Assembly: GCF_000142805.1 (NCBI RefSeq)
Contig: NC_013079.1
Coordinates: forward strand, 496,001 to 560,000
Direction of reading: 5' to 3'
Length of the DNA stretch: 64,000 nucleotides
Origin: Lachancea thermotolerans CBS 6340
Lineage: Eukaryota; Ascomycota; Saccharomycetes; Saccharomycetales; Saccharomycetaceae
Part shown: positions 39,274 to 48,801 of the stretch, in pieces
How the letters are laid out: each line of letters opens with the position of its first letter
How positions within the stretch are numbered: the stretch's first letter is position 1
Made by a program: the position numbers and the translations under genes
Notes under the pieces: generated by a model
Told to the model about the DNA's origin: nothing
What the model saw: only the letters and a program-made list of their open reading frames with translations
The model's database searches: none

Positions 39274-42200
39274 ATGAATAACGGGTCCACGCGAAACAGT
39301 AAAATCCCGAAGCTGGGTCTTCTGGAGACCAGTTTCGGGAGTGAGGAATCGTTGGGGAGTATAAGCTCAGGCCCTCTCTACATCACCATCACGGAGTACT
39401 CAAAGCGGATGGAGGATGAGCTTGACATGAAGCCTGGCGACAAAATCCAGGTTATAACAGATGACGAGGAATACAACGATGGATGGTACTACGGGCGCAA
39501 CCTTCGGACAAACGAAGAGGGCTTGTATCCAAAAGTGTTTACACAAGAGATTTCAAAGCCCTCGCTTGTGCGCGCAAAATCCGCGAGGAGAGTTGCCAGT
39601 CCACTCGCAAATGGGAGCACAACTAACTTGTCAGCACTGTCTTATGACGACTCGACAAGTGAGCTCCCCACACCACAGCCTTTGGAGACCGCGGCTCCCG
39701 TGAAACTGGAAGGCTCTTCCCGCCACCCAGTTTCCCTAGACCGCAGTATGTCTGTAAAGGTTACTATGAGTGATATCGATAAGGCTTTGGAAGAGTTTCG
39801 TGGCGACTCACTTGCAAACATCTCTCATTCAGCCACAGAGGACCTGAGCGCGAATACAACTGTAAACACTATCGCAACCGGCCCTGATATGTCACGACTG
39901 AAGTTACATGGTTCTAGCTCTGCGCATTCGCTGACTAACGACACTTCATTCGGTACTACCTCTATAAATGGTATCGACGCCAACGAATTGAAACCAGCGA
40001 ACGCGCGCAACTGGAGCCCGGAACAGGTCACTGCTTACTTCATAGGATCCGGGTTTGACGTTGAATCCTCTACAAGATTTCAGCAACACAAAATTTCAGG
40101 TCTTATTTTGCTGGAGTTGGAACTTGCGCACCTCAAAGAACTTGAAATCAACTCGTTTGGGATAAGATTTGAAATTTTCAAAGAGATTGAAGCTATCAAA
40201 GACATAATCAATACCCAAGGGCCAGTAAAACAGCCCAGTCAGCTTATGCCAGCTGCTGCTGTTAACCAACGCTCGTATATGGGCCATGCTCGTAAGACTT
40301 CACAGTCAATGGAAGAGCTGCCAGCCAAAACAACAGCCGTGCCTTCAAACCCGCTGCCACAGAAGTCGAGTAGAGCTAGACCATATTCATTGGCTTTGCC
40401 CGACAACGAGGCTTCACCGGCTCCACTGGAGGCTCATAACGATCGTACAACTTCGAACGGCAAGTCAAAAAATCACCAAGTTGACGACAAAAACTTTCTG
40501 TCGCCTCGCAAAGCCCCCAAACCACCTTCCTATCCAAGTCCTGTTCAACCACCAAGATCTCCCATTGTTCAGAACTATACACCTAGTCCATCTAGTGGCC
40601 ATTTTTCTCAGAGCTATAAAAATGCACCTCCAACAATATATGAGCGCGCTCCACACATGGAAACTCGCCCTAGCAATGGTTCCGAATCCAATTCCACGAA
40701 GTTTCAATTTCCGAAAACCACACCTCCTCAGCTCTTATCTGAGGCAATTGAACTGGGAAGTGAACGCAGAGAAAGAAAGCTATCAAGCGCTGAGAATGAT
40801 GAGCGAATGATTTTTAACACTACAAACTACGCCGGTAACCGCAGTTCAATTATCTATTCTGGTCAACAAGGGCACAGGAAAAGCAAATCCGGTAGTTCAT
40901 TCGTGGATTTATTCAATAGGATATCGATGATGTCTCCAGCCCCTCCTAAAGCACCACAAAACGACATTGATGGGTTGAGTGTACTTGATAGTCAACAATT
41001 GAGACCTAGTTCAAGCATATACGAGCACTCAAGAGCGGCCTCACAACACTCCAGGACGGCTTCCCCAAGCCACATAAAACACCCCTCTCAAACAAACGCG
41101 GAGGTTAAAAAGCATAGGAGGAATTCGTCCCTCCTTTCGTTTTTTTCCAACAAAGGTGAAGAAAACGGTAGGTCAAGTTCTCCAACCAAGAAAAGCCATT
41201 CTAGAAAAACATCGGTTTCCCACAGTAGAAAAAACTCGGCTTTGGGCTTTTCTTCCTCAACCCCCTTTTCCCCTGACCGAGGTTCCAAGTCTCCTACCAA
41301 GCGTCACTCGGTAATCGTATCGCCCATTGTTGCGCCTGTTTCCCCTGTTGAAGAGACAGCTGAAACTGAAAAACGCCGGTCGGTTAGTGCCAAAGAACCT
41401 AGTTCCACTCTAGGAGGCACAGATAGTGACTTGTTCTTTGATGCAAATGATGATACTTTAGAAGACAGAAAGAACAAGAGATCGGTTAGCGAAGCTGTGA
41501 AGTCAAAATCTACACGGTCAAAATCAAATAAAAATGTTCCAAGAAAGATGAAGACTTCTGCTTTTATGGAGGGTATCAGAACAGTCAGTGTTAAGAGTGC
41601 GATGTCCGAGGCCGACTGCTCTGGCTGGATGAGTAAAAAGGGATCTGGTGCTATGGGCGTTTGGAAAAACAGGTTTTTCACTCTTCATGGCACAAGGCTT
41701 TCTTATTTTGCGAGCACAACTGACACTAGAGAACGTGGCTTGATCGACATAACAGCGCATAGAGTTGTTCCTGCTAAGGATGATGACAAGCTTGTTGCCT
41801 TATACGCCGCTAGCACTGGTAAGGGGCGTTACTGCTTCAAGCTTTTACCACCCCAACCCGGTTCGAAGAAGGGCTTGACTTTTACCCAACCTCGCGTGCA
41901 TTACTTTGCTGTAGAGACCAAGGAAGAGATGCGGGCGTGGATGGCTGCCTTAATCAAAGCTACCATAGATATTGACACGAGCGTCCCCATCATAAGTTCT
42001 TGCGCCACACCTACTGTCTCACTAAACAAGGCCCAGGAAATGCTAACTCAAGCACGCGAAGAGACGAGAGCACGTGAAGAACAAAGGTTCCTAAATGAAG
42101 AGGATGAGGATCAGCTGCTCTGGGAACAACAACAAAGGGCCGAGTTGAGTGCGCAGCAAAATGCAACTGGAGGTTCAACACCAAATTCGCTGCAAATTAA

Positions 42201-42351
42201 TTCAAGCACTGGGCCAGGCTTCCATAGTCCGTACCTATTGGCATCCGGCGTCCTCTCGCCGGGCGCTCCCCAAAGCAATAGCCGCTTGTCTGATCAACAA
42301 GGAAGTGACTACTTTTTGCTCGGTTCCAAATATGGTAATTCAAAAATTTAA
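39274..42351 (+). CDS. BOI1: SH3-SAM-PH polarity scaffold
   Basis: Scaffold at the bud tip that binds Cdc42/Bem1 and the exocyst and supports exocytosis and polarised growth. The protein is 1025 aa (S. cerevisiae Boi1 980, Boi2 1040). SH3 domain at about residues 35-94 (EYSKRMEDELDMKPGDKI, NDGWYYGRN, GLYPKVF), SAM domain at about 242-311 (WSPEQVTAYFIGSGFD, HKISGLILLELELAHLKEL), proline-rich Bem1-binding type stretch KAPKPPSYPSPVQPPRSP near 415, Ser/basic-rich disorder, and PH domain at about 782-901 (GWMSKKGSGAMGVWKNRFF). The initiator is taken as ATG 39274 (MNNGSTRNSK); the frame begins four codons earlier with GTG. Single ancestor of YBL085W and YER114C. Confidence 0.95.
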   Translation: MNNGSTRNSKIPKLGLLETSFGSEESLGSISSGPLYITITEYSKRMEDELDMKPGDKIQVITDDEEYNDGWYYGRNLRTNEEGLYPKVFTQEISKPSLVRAKSARRVASPLANGSTTNLSALSYDDSTSELPTPQPLETAAPVKLEGSSRHPVSLDRSMSVKVTMSDIDKALEEFRGDSLANISHSATEDLSANTTVNTIATGPDMSRLKLHGSSSAHSLTNDTSFGTTSINGIDANELKPANARNWSPEQVTAYFIGSGFDVESSTRFQQHKISGLILLELELAHLKELEINSFGIRFEIFKEIEAIKDIINTQGPVKQPSQLMPAAAVNQRSYMGHARKTSQSMEELPAKTTAVPSNPLPQKSSRARPYSLALPDNEASPAPLEAHNDRTTSNGKSKNHQVDDKNFLSPRKAPKPPSYPSPVQPPRSPIVQNYTPSPSSGHFSQSYKNAPPTIYERAPHMETRPSNGSESNSTKFQFPKTTPPQLLSEAIELGSERRERKLSSAENDERMIFNTTNYAGNRSSIIYSGQQGHRKSKSGSSFVDLFNRISMMSPAPPKAPQNDIDGLSVLDSQQLRPSSSIYEHSRAASQHSRTASPSHIKHPSQTNAEVKKHRRNSSLLSFFSNKGEENGRSSSPTKKSHSRKTSVSHSRKNSALGFSSSTPFSPDRGSKSPTKRHSVIVSPIVAPVSPVEETAETEKRRSVSAKEPSSTLGGTDSDLFFDANDDTLEDRKNKRSVSEAVKSKSTRSKSNKNVPRKMKTSAFMEGIRTVSVKSAMSEADCSGWMSKKGSGAMGVWKNRFFTLHGTRLSYFASTTDTRERGLIDITAHRVVPAKDDDKLVALYAASTGKGRYCFKLLPPQPGSKKGLTFTQPRVHYFAVETKEEMRAWMAALIKATIDIDTSVPIISSCATPTVSLNKAQEMLTQAREETRAREEQRFLNEEDEDQLLWEQQQRAELSAQQNATGGSTPNSLQINSSTGPGFHSPYLLASGVLSPGAPQSNSRLSDQQGSDYFLLGSKYGNSKI

Positions 42352-42532
42352 ATGCAAGAGCTATCTGTCTATTAAAGCGTAAACAAAAAATTGGCTCTGC
42401 ATGTTGTAATAATATAAAAATCCTGTCATTGCTTTCACCGCCTACACTCGCTGAGGTGCCCCACGTAATATATTTTCTATACAAACCTTTTCTAATATAA
42501 ACAGCGGCCCTTGAGGACGCGCTCATAAGTAA

Positions 42533-44416
42533 TTAGTCTAGTTGGTGGCATTTTTCTAAGGCTGATTTGATCAGTTGGCTCCCTTTGGGATCCAAATTCA
42601 TTGCAATCGTTAGTTCCTTAACCGCGTCCTGTTTTCTTCCAACTATCTGGTAAAGTTGACCCAGTAGAAAATGTATTGTTGCCTCATCTGGTGCTATTGT
42701 GACCAATTTTTCGAAGTTCTCTAATGCAAAATTGTATTTACCCATTGCAAGCAGCAGCTGTGCTCTTTTAAAGAGCGCCAATGAGGATACAGGCTGTAAT
42801 TCGCATGCTAAGTCATAATACTGCAATGCTTTTTCTTGATGCGATAGCTTCTCGAGTGCTACTCCGCAACAGCAAATGAGGATAACATTTACAGGATTGA
42901 TGCTTCTGGCTTTTTCAAAATGTAAGAGACATTCTTCATATTGCCCTAGCTTCAAACAACACATACCCAGACCATAATGTGCATTGTAATGTTGAGGGTT
43001 TGAACCTAACGCCTTCCGGTAGCACGTCATAGCGGTATCAAACGCGTCATTGCTGGAATATTCATGACCTTGTAAGGTGTATGCGTAAGTAAATGAAGGG
43101 TCAAGCTGAGTGCTTCTCTGAAAAGCTTTAATAGATTCTTCGTGGTCCTTTTTCAAGGAAAAGAGGTTCCCAATGCAACACCACGTTTCTGGCGCTAAGC
43201 GATTAACCTCAAGCAATTCATGGCACAGATGGGAAAGCCCTGTAGTGTCATTCAAGTGCCAAAGCAAAGTCGAGAATATCTCCATATCTGGAATTCTAAA
43301 GGGCTGCAGCTCTCTCAGGGCTGCAAAGTATTTCTTAGACATTTCGTAATTGACCAGCTCAAAATGAAGCTTACCCAAGGCCGACAATACCCAAGGCATT
43401 GCAGTCAAAATATGCTGTGGAAGCTCATTCAAAATGCGAACCGCCTTGTAACAGTCGTATCGGCATGCAGATTTGTATGACTTGGCTAGGGCATAGAATA
43501 TAGCGTCTAATCCTAGAGCTTGGGCGCTCACTAGATTATTTTCTATGTCTTCGGGAGTCACAGGTTTCTCTGATATTGAGAACTGAGAAGGGGGTGTGGA
43601 CAGTAGCTTGGACTTTGAGAAGGAAGATGTGGGGGTGGCTGTGACACCAGCTCCATTTGTTGTCTTCAGGAGCGAGCTTGTGGGCGCCGGCGGCCTATGC
43701 CGCATAGCTGATGCCGGCTGAGCCTGGTACGCCCGCCTTTTGGAATCAAAAGCAGGCACCTTGAACGGTGTGTGAGGCTTGAGGACGAGGCCTTTGCGAT
43801 TGCGATGCTGCTGCGCGGGCTGGGTTTTCGGGCTGCCCGCCGCTGTTTTGTATAGCTTCCCAACTCTTACATTCGCGCGCATGTCGCATAGCGCCTTGAA
43901 AGACTCCCACAGATAGCTGTCGAGCTCGAGTGCCCGAGAATGAGCAGCACAACTCTCTTTGATCTTACCCATCTTGGCATACAGCTGGCCCAGGACCGAG
44001 AACACTGTGGCCTCCTCGGGCATCCCAAACTGCGGCTCGGCGTTTTGAATTGAGTACGTCTCAGCAAGTGCTTCCAATGCTCGAGCACCTTCGTGCCATG
44101 AGCTCTGGTCTAGCTTCAACGCACATCGCGCCAAAACGTACGCGCACAGCATGCTTTCGCACTTGAACGGCCGCACAACATCCTGGGCGCTTTTAAAGTC
44201 ACCACGCAAGTACAGAACCAGTCCGTATTGGTACGCAGCCTCTAAACGCTCGCGCGCTCCTCGAGCCAGCCGTCCCGTTTCGCTGCACAGCAGCTCCGCC
44301 AGGAACTCCGCAGTCTCCAAGTTATTCTGTTCTACAGAACGCTCGATGAGCCCCTTCAACCGCTCACAGTTCTCATCTGAAGCTCGTATCAGTCCTCCGG
44401 ACCCCACTCGAAACAT
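42533..44416 (-). CDS. CDC27: Anaphase-promoting complex TPR subunit Apc3
   Basis: TPR scaffold of the APC/C ubiquitin ligase that binds the IR tails of Cdc20/Cdh1 and Apc10. The protein is 627 aa (S. cerevisiae 758, which has longer inserts). N-terminal TPRs occupy residues 1-175 (GQLYAKMGKIKESCAAHSRA). A low-complexity linker (about 185-285) follows, with basic residues and phosphorylatable S/T-P sites. The C-terminal superhelix (about 300-620) includes WCCIGNLFSLKKDHEESIKA, YTLQGHEYSSNDAFDTAMTC, AHYGLGMCCLKLGQYEECL and FLLGQLYQIVGRKQDAVKEL. ATG 44416 is the first methionine. Same place and strand as YBL084C. Confidence 0.95.
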   Translation of the reverse strand: MFRVGSGGLIRASDENCERLKGLIERSVEQNNLETAEFLAELLCSETGRLARGARERLEAAYQYGLVLYLRGDFKSAQDVVRPFKCESMLCAYVLARCALKLDQSSWHEGARALEALAETYSIQNAEPQFGMPEEATVFSVLGQLYAKMGKIKESCAAHSRALELDSYLWESFKALCDMRANVRVGKLYKTAAGSPKTQPAQQHRNRKGLVLKPHTPFKVPAFDSKRRAYQAQPASAMRHRPPAPTSSLLKTTNGAGVTATPTSSFSKSKLLSTPPSQFSISEKPVTPEDIENNLVSAQALGLDAIFYALAKSYKSACRYDCYKAVRILNELPQHILTAMPWVLSALGKLHFELVNYEMSKKYFAALRELQPFRIPDMEIFSTLLWHLNDTTGLSHLCHELLEVNRLAPETWCCIGNLFSLKKDHEESIKAFQRSTQLDPSFTYAYTLQGHEYSSNDAFDTAMTCYRKALGSNPQHYNAHYGLGMCCLKLGQYEECLLHFEKARSINPVNVILICCCGVALEKLSHQEKALQYYDLACELQPVSSLALFKRAQLLLAMGKYNFALENFEKLVTIAPDEATIHFLLGQLYQIVGRKQDAVKELTIAMNLDPKGSQLIKSALEKCHQLD

Positions 44417-45021
44417 GTATGTAAGCTATACTCTAAATAAACCAGCCTATCTGCCATCTCATCGTTGTCCACAAATTACCTTTATCACTTTTTCATTGTT
44501 TTGATTGTTGATAGCACTTTACACGGAAATTCCCGCCAGTTTTAAATTCTTTATATAGAACAAAGTGTCCCTTCGGTAGATTTTCTGTCAAGGTAACCCT
44601 GCGAAGCCAAAGGGTCTTCAGCTGAAATAATTGGCGCTAGAAGCACACAGGACAAGACGCAACAGCAGAAAACAGTTCTAGCTGTTATTTTTGGTAATAG
44701 TCTTGCTTGAAAAACTCCTGACTTTACATATTATTCCGTTCAGGATATCAAGGACCCAGCGCAACAAAAGGCCGCGTCGAACATTTGTGTTCCGCACTCA
44801 ATTTTAGCTTGCTGCAACCGCCCAAGAAACAAAGAATAAGGCCCTTATCCGCAGAAAAATCGGCGCGCGGTTCTTTCGCACTTAAGAAAATATTTGAGAC
44901 GGTGCAGCGGAACGCAAAGCGGAAAGCAGAGCGGAAGTTGAAGTCAACGCGAGGAACACTTTTTCCACAGCGAATTAACTTTCTCTAATAGCATTGTTGA
45001 TAGCTGCACGTACATCGCACT
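44417..45021. other. Divergent CDC27/TMN3 intergenic region
   Basis: 605 bp shared promoter region. One basic 67-codon open frame (44785-44988) is not recognised. No RNA gene or strong regulatory motif identified. Confidence 0.5.
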
Positions 45022-47106
45022 ATGAGACTCAAGGCCAAGAGCGGTCTAGTGCTCGCAATAGCGGTGGTGCTTTTGTGGAGTGTGTGGCAGTCACAGAGCC
45101 TCAGAGCACGTAGGCCGCGGGAGTACCTGCCGCCGCGGGAGACTGGCTGGATCAAGCCCAACGTGTACAAGAGAGGCGACAAGGTGGACTTGACCGTAAA
45201 CAAGGTCGAGTCTGAGATAACAAATCTCCCGTACGGATACTATGACCTTCGCTTCGTGTGTCCGCCCTCGGAGACCAAGAAGCCACTGCATCTCTCGCTT
45301 GATGAGGTAATACGTGGCGACAGAAAATGGGAGAGCGACTACAACCTGGAGTTTGGCGTGGGCCAAGACTGCGAGCGTCTGTGCGACCGCAAAACCATGC
45401 CGGACGGTCTCAGACAAGCCGACCGTCTCATACGGGAGAATTACATGGTGCACTGGTTGATCGACGGTGACCTGCCTGCAGCCACTACTTTTGCATCCAC
45501 TCGCAGTGGCAAGAAATTTTACACTGCGGGCTTCCCGTTAGGGCGGGTTGACCACGAGACGGACAAGACGCATTTGCACAACCACCTTATGCTGGTCATT
45601 CGCTACCAGGCGTTCGACTTCAATAGATACGCTATAGTTGGGTTTGAAGTGTACCCCAGGTCGGTTTCTGATTATCAATGCCCAGGAGCCTCAAAGAGCT
45701 TCGAGCCGTACGTGATTAACACCGAGGAGACAGAAGTGACTTACATACCGTTCACCTACTCCGTGTACTGGCGCGAAGAGTCGAATATTGACTGGTCGCA
45801 TCGGTGGAATCTCTTTTTCGATGGAGGCAGCATGTTGCCTAATGGGAACGTGTCATTCTTTTATTGGATTTCTCTGGCCAATAGCGCAATAGTTGTTGCA
45901 TTGATGACTTTATTCATAGCTTTGATTTTTCTAAAGATCAGAGCTGACGACTTTGTAGGCACCTTGGCCTTCGAGTGGGCGTCCCAGCCGGTTTATTACC
46001 TAACACAGCTGAACCTTGCCGCTTCCATGGGAATTCAATTCCTGTTCTCCATCATTGGGTCATCTACGATCTCGTGTTCGCTGTGCAAAGTGCACAATAT
46101 TCGCAGCTGGGAGCTGTCGACTGCTGCTATATGTTTTGTCCTGGGGGCTTACACGTCTTCGCTTGTGGGGTCGTTATTGGCCCCTGGTCCTAAAATGAAC
46201 CTCGGTACATCCGTTTTGTGCGGATGCACGCTTCCTGCTTTAGCATTGGTCGTTGTTGCTGTCTTTAATAGCGTAGTGTGGATCAAAGACTCTTCAGCTG
46301 CGCTACCCTTCGGCACGTTGCTTGCATTGTTGACCTCATACTTCGTAATATGCTTACCCCTATCATTTCTTGGTGGTTTCAGTGCCAGGAAGCTAAGAAG
46401 TGCACCAGCCAACGGCCTTAACTATGAACAATCGAAGGTACCATTCTCGTTTCTGTTGAGCATTGAGTATCACGAATACAACCTTCTTCCAGCAGGTCAG
46501 GAAAAAGAGATTCCTGCCATTTTATCAAATCCATTCCTGCTTACAATAGTTACCGGTTTCCCACCATTTGTGGTAACCTGTACTGAACTTCTGTTTGTTT
46601 ACAGATCCCTGTGGTTGCAAAAGACAAATCTCTATTCCCTTTATGGCTTTCTCTTGGTCAACTTCATATTCTTGTGCATTACTGTCTGCGAGGTCTCGCT
46701 AGTGGTGTGCTACGTGTTGATGATTTATACACAACCTGGTTCCACGGACAGGCAAGCTTCTAATGAGGGGCCAGATATTAGGTGGAGCATATGTCGGTCC
46801 CCGATGACAATAGTGAAGTCTCTTAAGAACTATATGGCATCCACTGCCCGCCGATGGAAAGCATCCTTTTCGAGCTGGAGGTGGAAAGCATTTATGGCCG
46901 GAGCCAGCGTTGCATGGTACTTCGAGCTGTATTCCCTGTATTATTTGATATTCGTTCTTCATTTACGCGATTTCTCGTCCATCCTATTGTTTGTGTGTTA
47001 CACGTCACTTTTTAACCTGATGTGCTGGTGCGCATTTGGTGCGCTTGGTTACCTGACTTGTTTGTGGTTTCTGAACTTCGTTTCAGCCCCACACAAAAGT
47101 CATTAA
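45022..47106 (+). CDS. TMN3: Transmembrane-nine (EMP70) family protein
   Basis: Nonaspanin of the Golgi/endosomal system, implicated in cell adhesion, metal homeostasis and membrane protein sorting. The protein is 694 aa (S. cerevisiae Tmn3 706). Signal sequence GLVLAIAVVLLWSVWQS; a large luminal domain (about 30-275) with PYGYYDLRFVCPP and FTYSVYWREESNIDWSHRW; then nine membrane segments to the C-terminus. The longer Tmn3-type sequence distinguishes it from EMP70 and TMN2. ATG 45022 starts the signal peptide. Orthologue of YER113C, next to LSM4 as in yeast. Confidence 0.93.
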   Translation: MRLKAKSGLVLAIAVVLLWSVWQSQSLRARRPREYLPPRETGWIKPNVYKRGDKVDLTVNKVESEITNLPYGYYDLRFVCPPSETKKPLHLSLDEVIRGDRKWESDYNLEFGVGQDCERLCDRKTMPDGLRQADRLIRENYMVHWLIDGDLPAATTFASTRSGKKFYTAGFPLGRVDHETDKTHLHNHLMLVIRYQAFDFNRYAIVGFEVYPRSVSDYQCPGASKSFEPYVINTEETEVTYIPFTYSVYWREESNIDWSHRWNLFFDGGSMLPNGNVSFFYWISLANSAIVVALMTLFIALIFLKIRADDFVGTLAFEWASQPVYYLTQLNLAASMGIQFLFSIIGSSTISCSLCKVHNIRSWELSTAAICFVLGAYTSSLVGSLLAPGPKMNLGTSVLCGCTLPALALVVVAVFNSVVWIKDSSAALPFGTLLALLTSYFVICLPLSFLGGFSARKLRSAPANGLNYEQSKVPFSFLLSIEYHEYNLLPAGQEKEIPAILSNPFLLTIVTGFPPFVVTCTELLFVYRSLWLQKTNLYSLYGFLLVNFIFLCITVCEVSLVVCYVLMIYTQPGSTDRQASNEGPDIRWSICRSPMTIVKSLKNYMASTARRWKASFSSWRWKAFMAGASVAWYFELYSLYYLIFVLHLRDFSSILLFVCYTSLFNLMCWCAFGALGYLTCLWFLNFVSAPHKSH

Positions 47107-47230
47107 TGATACAGCACAACTCATTTAGCATTTCTATGGGTCGTGCTGTGCACGCAGTTTCTTAGCGGACTACCCCTCATATTAACATTTATATTATACA
47201 TGTAATGAATAATTCAACAGAGCATTCGAA

Positions 47231-47758
47231 CTACGCGTTCTGCTGACCCTGCCCTCCTAAAAATGTGCCGGGCTGCGCTGAAGTCTGGTGGTGTCTAACA
47301 AACCCGCCCATTGCGTTGTTTCCCGAATTTCCGCCCTCTGCTCTGTTGTAGTTGTTGTTAAAACGACGGTTTCCACCATTATTATGGTATGAGTCTCTGC
47401 CGTCACCTCTCCGAGGGTTACCAGAATGGAATCTCTTGTCGCCGTCTCTTCTTCCTCCGCCTTGTCTACGTCTGAAATCTCTGCCCTGGTGATGACCTTG
47501 GGATTGCTGCTGCGCATTAGACTGCTTGACTTTTTCAATCACATCATCCTGAAGCTTGATGTACTTGATGAAGTTCCCTCTAACATAGATTTCCGATAGC
47601 TTGACAGTGTCGCTTGCTGATGTATGTGTGACGTCCGTTAGCGTCAAGTTCATCCAGTTGTCGACATTGGTTAATTGGCCCACAATAGTTTCGCCATTTT
47701 TTAGCTCTATAACTAGCTGCTGCCCTTTGGCGTTAGTTAACAGGTATAATGGAAGCAT
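47231..47758 (-). CDS. LSM4: Lsm4, subunit of Lsm1-7 and Lsm2-8 rings
   Basis: Ring subunit acting in U6 snRNA stability (Lsm2-8, nucleus) and mRNA decapping (Lsm1-7, P-bodies). The protein is 175 aa (S. cerevisiae 187). The Sm fold covers residues 1-75: LPLYLLTNAKGQQLVIELKN, TNVDNWMNLTLTDV (Sm1) and IYVRGNFIKYIKL (Sm2). The tail is rich in Arg/Gly/Asn/Gln, with RGG-like repeats and an Asn-rich end that in yeast promotes P-body aggregation. ATG 47758 precedes the Sm1 motif at the usual distance. Orthologue of YER112W. Confidence 0.97.
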   Translation of the reverse strand: MLPLYLLTNAKGQQLVIELKNGETIVGQLTNVDNWMNLTLTDVTHTSASDTVKLSEIYVRGNFIKYIKLQDDVIEKVKQSNAQQQSQGHHQGRDFRRRQGGGRRDGDKRFHSGNPRRGDGRDSYHNNGGNRRFNNNYNRAEGGNSGNNAMGGFVRHHQTSAQPGTFLGGQGQQNA

Positions 47759-48580
47759 TGCCGACGATACTAGGCCCAGGGAAGTCTCTTTTACGGCTAT
47801 TTAGCTTGTTAATTGAATTTAAAAGTTTTTTAATACATAAGACAAACATTTTTCTAATATTTGGTACAAGACAGCAAAGGCCAAGGGGATATCCGTAATC
47901 ACGCTGTAACTGAGAACCCAAAGTCCGAGAAAACCAAACCTCGAACTTGTGAGATCCGAGCGGCCTCACTTTCAACTTGCGGGCCCAGCGCGCAAAGCAA
48001 CGTAAACATCAATTAATCAAGTAATCAAGCCCTCTATAACCGAGCCCCAGCTCTTGATCAAGTAGCTCGTAATTCTATCAAATTTTCATTCCACCACATT
48101 TATATCCCCAGCCTAACTTCATCTTTTTCTAAAGAGGAGAGCAGGGAGCTTAATCATGCAAGGCAGTTCACAAGTTACGCAGAAGGCAATATTATCCATC
48201 GGATAGGGAGAAGGACAATCCTCTTGGGGTCCACCTATCCTCTAAAACACCTCTGAGCTAGAGCAGAAACTCGCAGTATTTGTCTTTGATTGGTAGCTTG
48301 TGCGATGATTTTTATTAAGGCCGGCACGGAATTAAGGCTCATGTGTCAACATGGCTGCAAATGATGTGCAATCGATATTAGCACCATAGCCCTCAACCGT
48401 TCGGCAAATGTTTGACGTTCGAACTGTTTGAGTTTTCGTTGCAAGCGTCGGTCCGTAGACCGGCAGCCTCAGAGAATGTTGAGAATTCTAGGCCCAAGAA
48501 AGTTTTACCAACAGATGTGTTTTTGAGAGCTCAAAAGTGGATTCATTGGCGTTAAGTGCTAATCGATAGTCTCTTGATTA

Positions 48581-48608
48581 AAGATATCGGTTCTGATACC
48601 GATATCTT
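48581..48608. promoter_or_regulatory. Perfect 10-bp inverted repeat in the SWI4 promoter
   Basis: Arms AAGATATCGG (48581-48590) and CCGATATCTT (48599-48608), spacer of 8 bp, about 200 bp upstream of SWI4. It may be a dimeric factor site; no known consensus is assigned. Confidence 0.5.
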
Positions 48609-48666
48609 ACTCATTCTTATGTCTTATATTGTACACTACCCGGCTTTTTGTTAATTAGTGTGATCG

Positions 48667-48672
48667 ACGCGT
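48667..48672. promoter_or_regulatory. MCB element (ACGCGT) in the SWI4 promoter
   Basis: ACGCGT, the MBF/SBF-type core, 130 bp upstream of the SWI4 start. S. cerevisiae SWI4 is itself under G1 control through MCB-like and early-cell-cycle boxes, so the motif is plausible; a single copy could also occur by chance. Confidence 0.4.
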
Positions 48673-48801
48673 AAACTGTTTTACTATTTTCAGTAGATTA
48701 ATGTTGACCAGAAAACCAACTCTCAAGACAAACAAAGGTTGGTAAGCGCACGGGTTTAAAGCTTTCAAGAGGTGGATTAAGTTTGAAGCGGCTCTTCAAA
48801 A

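Larger units (their letters stand above)
47759..48801. other. Divergent LSM4/SWI4 intergenic region
   Basis: 1.04 kb. The SWI4 side carries a perfect inverted repeat at 48581-48608 and one MluI cell-cycle box at 48667-48672. No open frame longer than 80 codons and no RNA gene recognised. The large size suits a heavily regulated cell-cycle gene. Confidence 0.55.
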
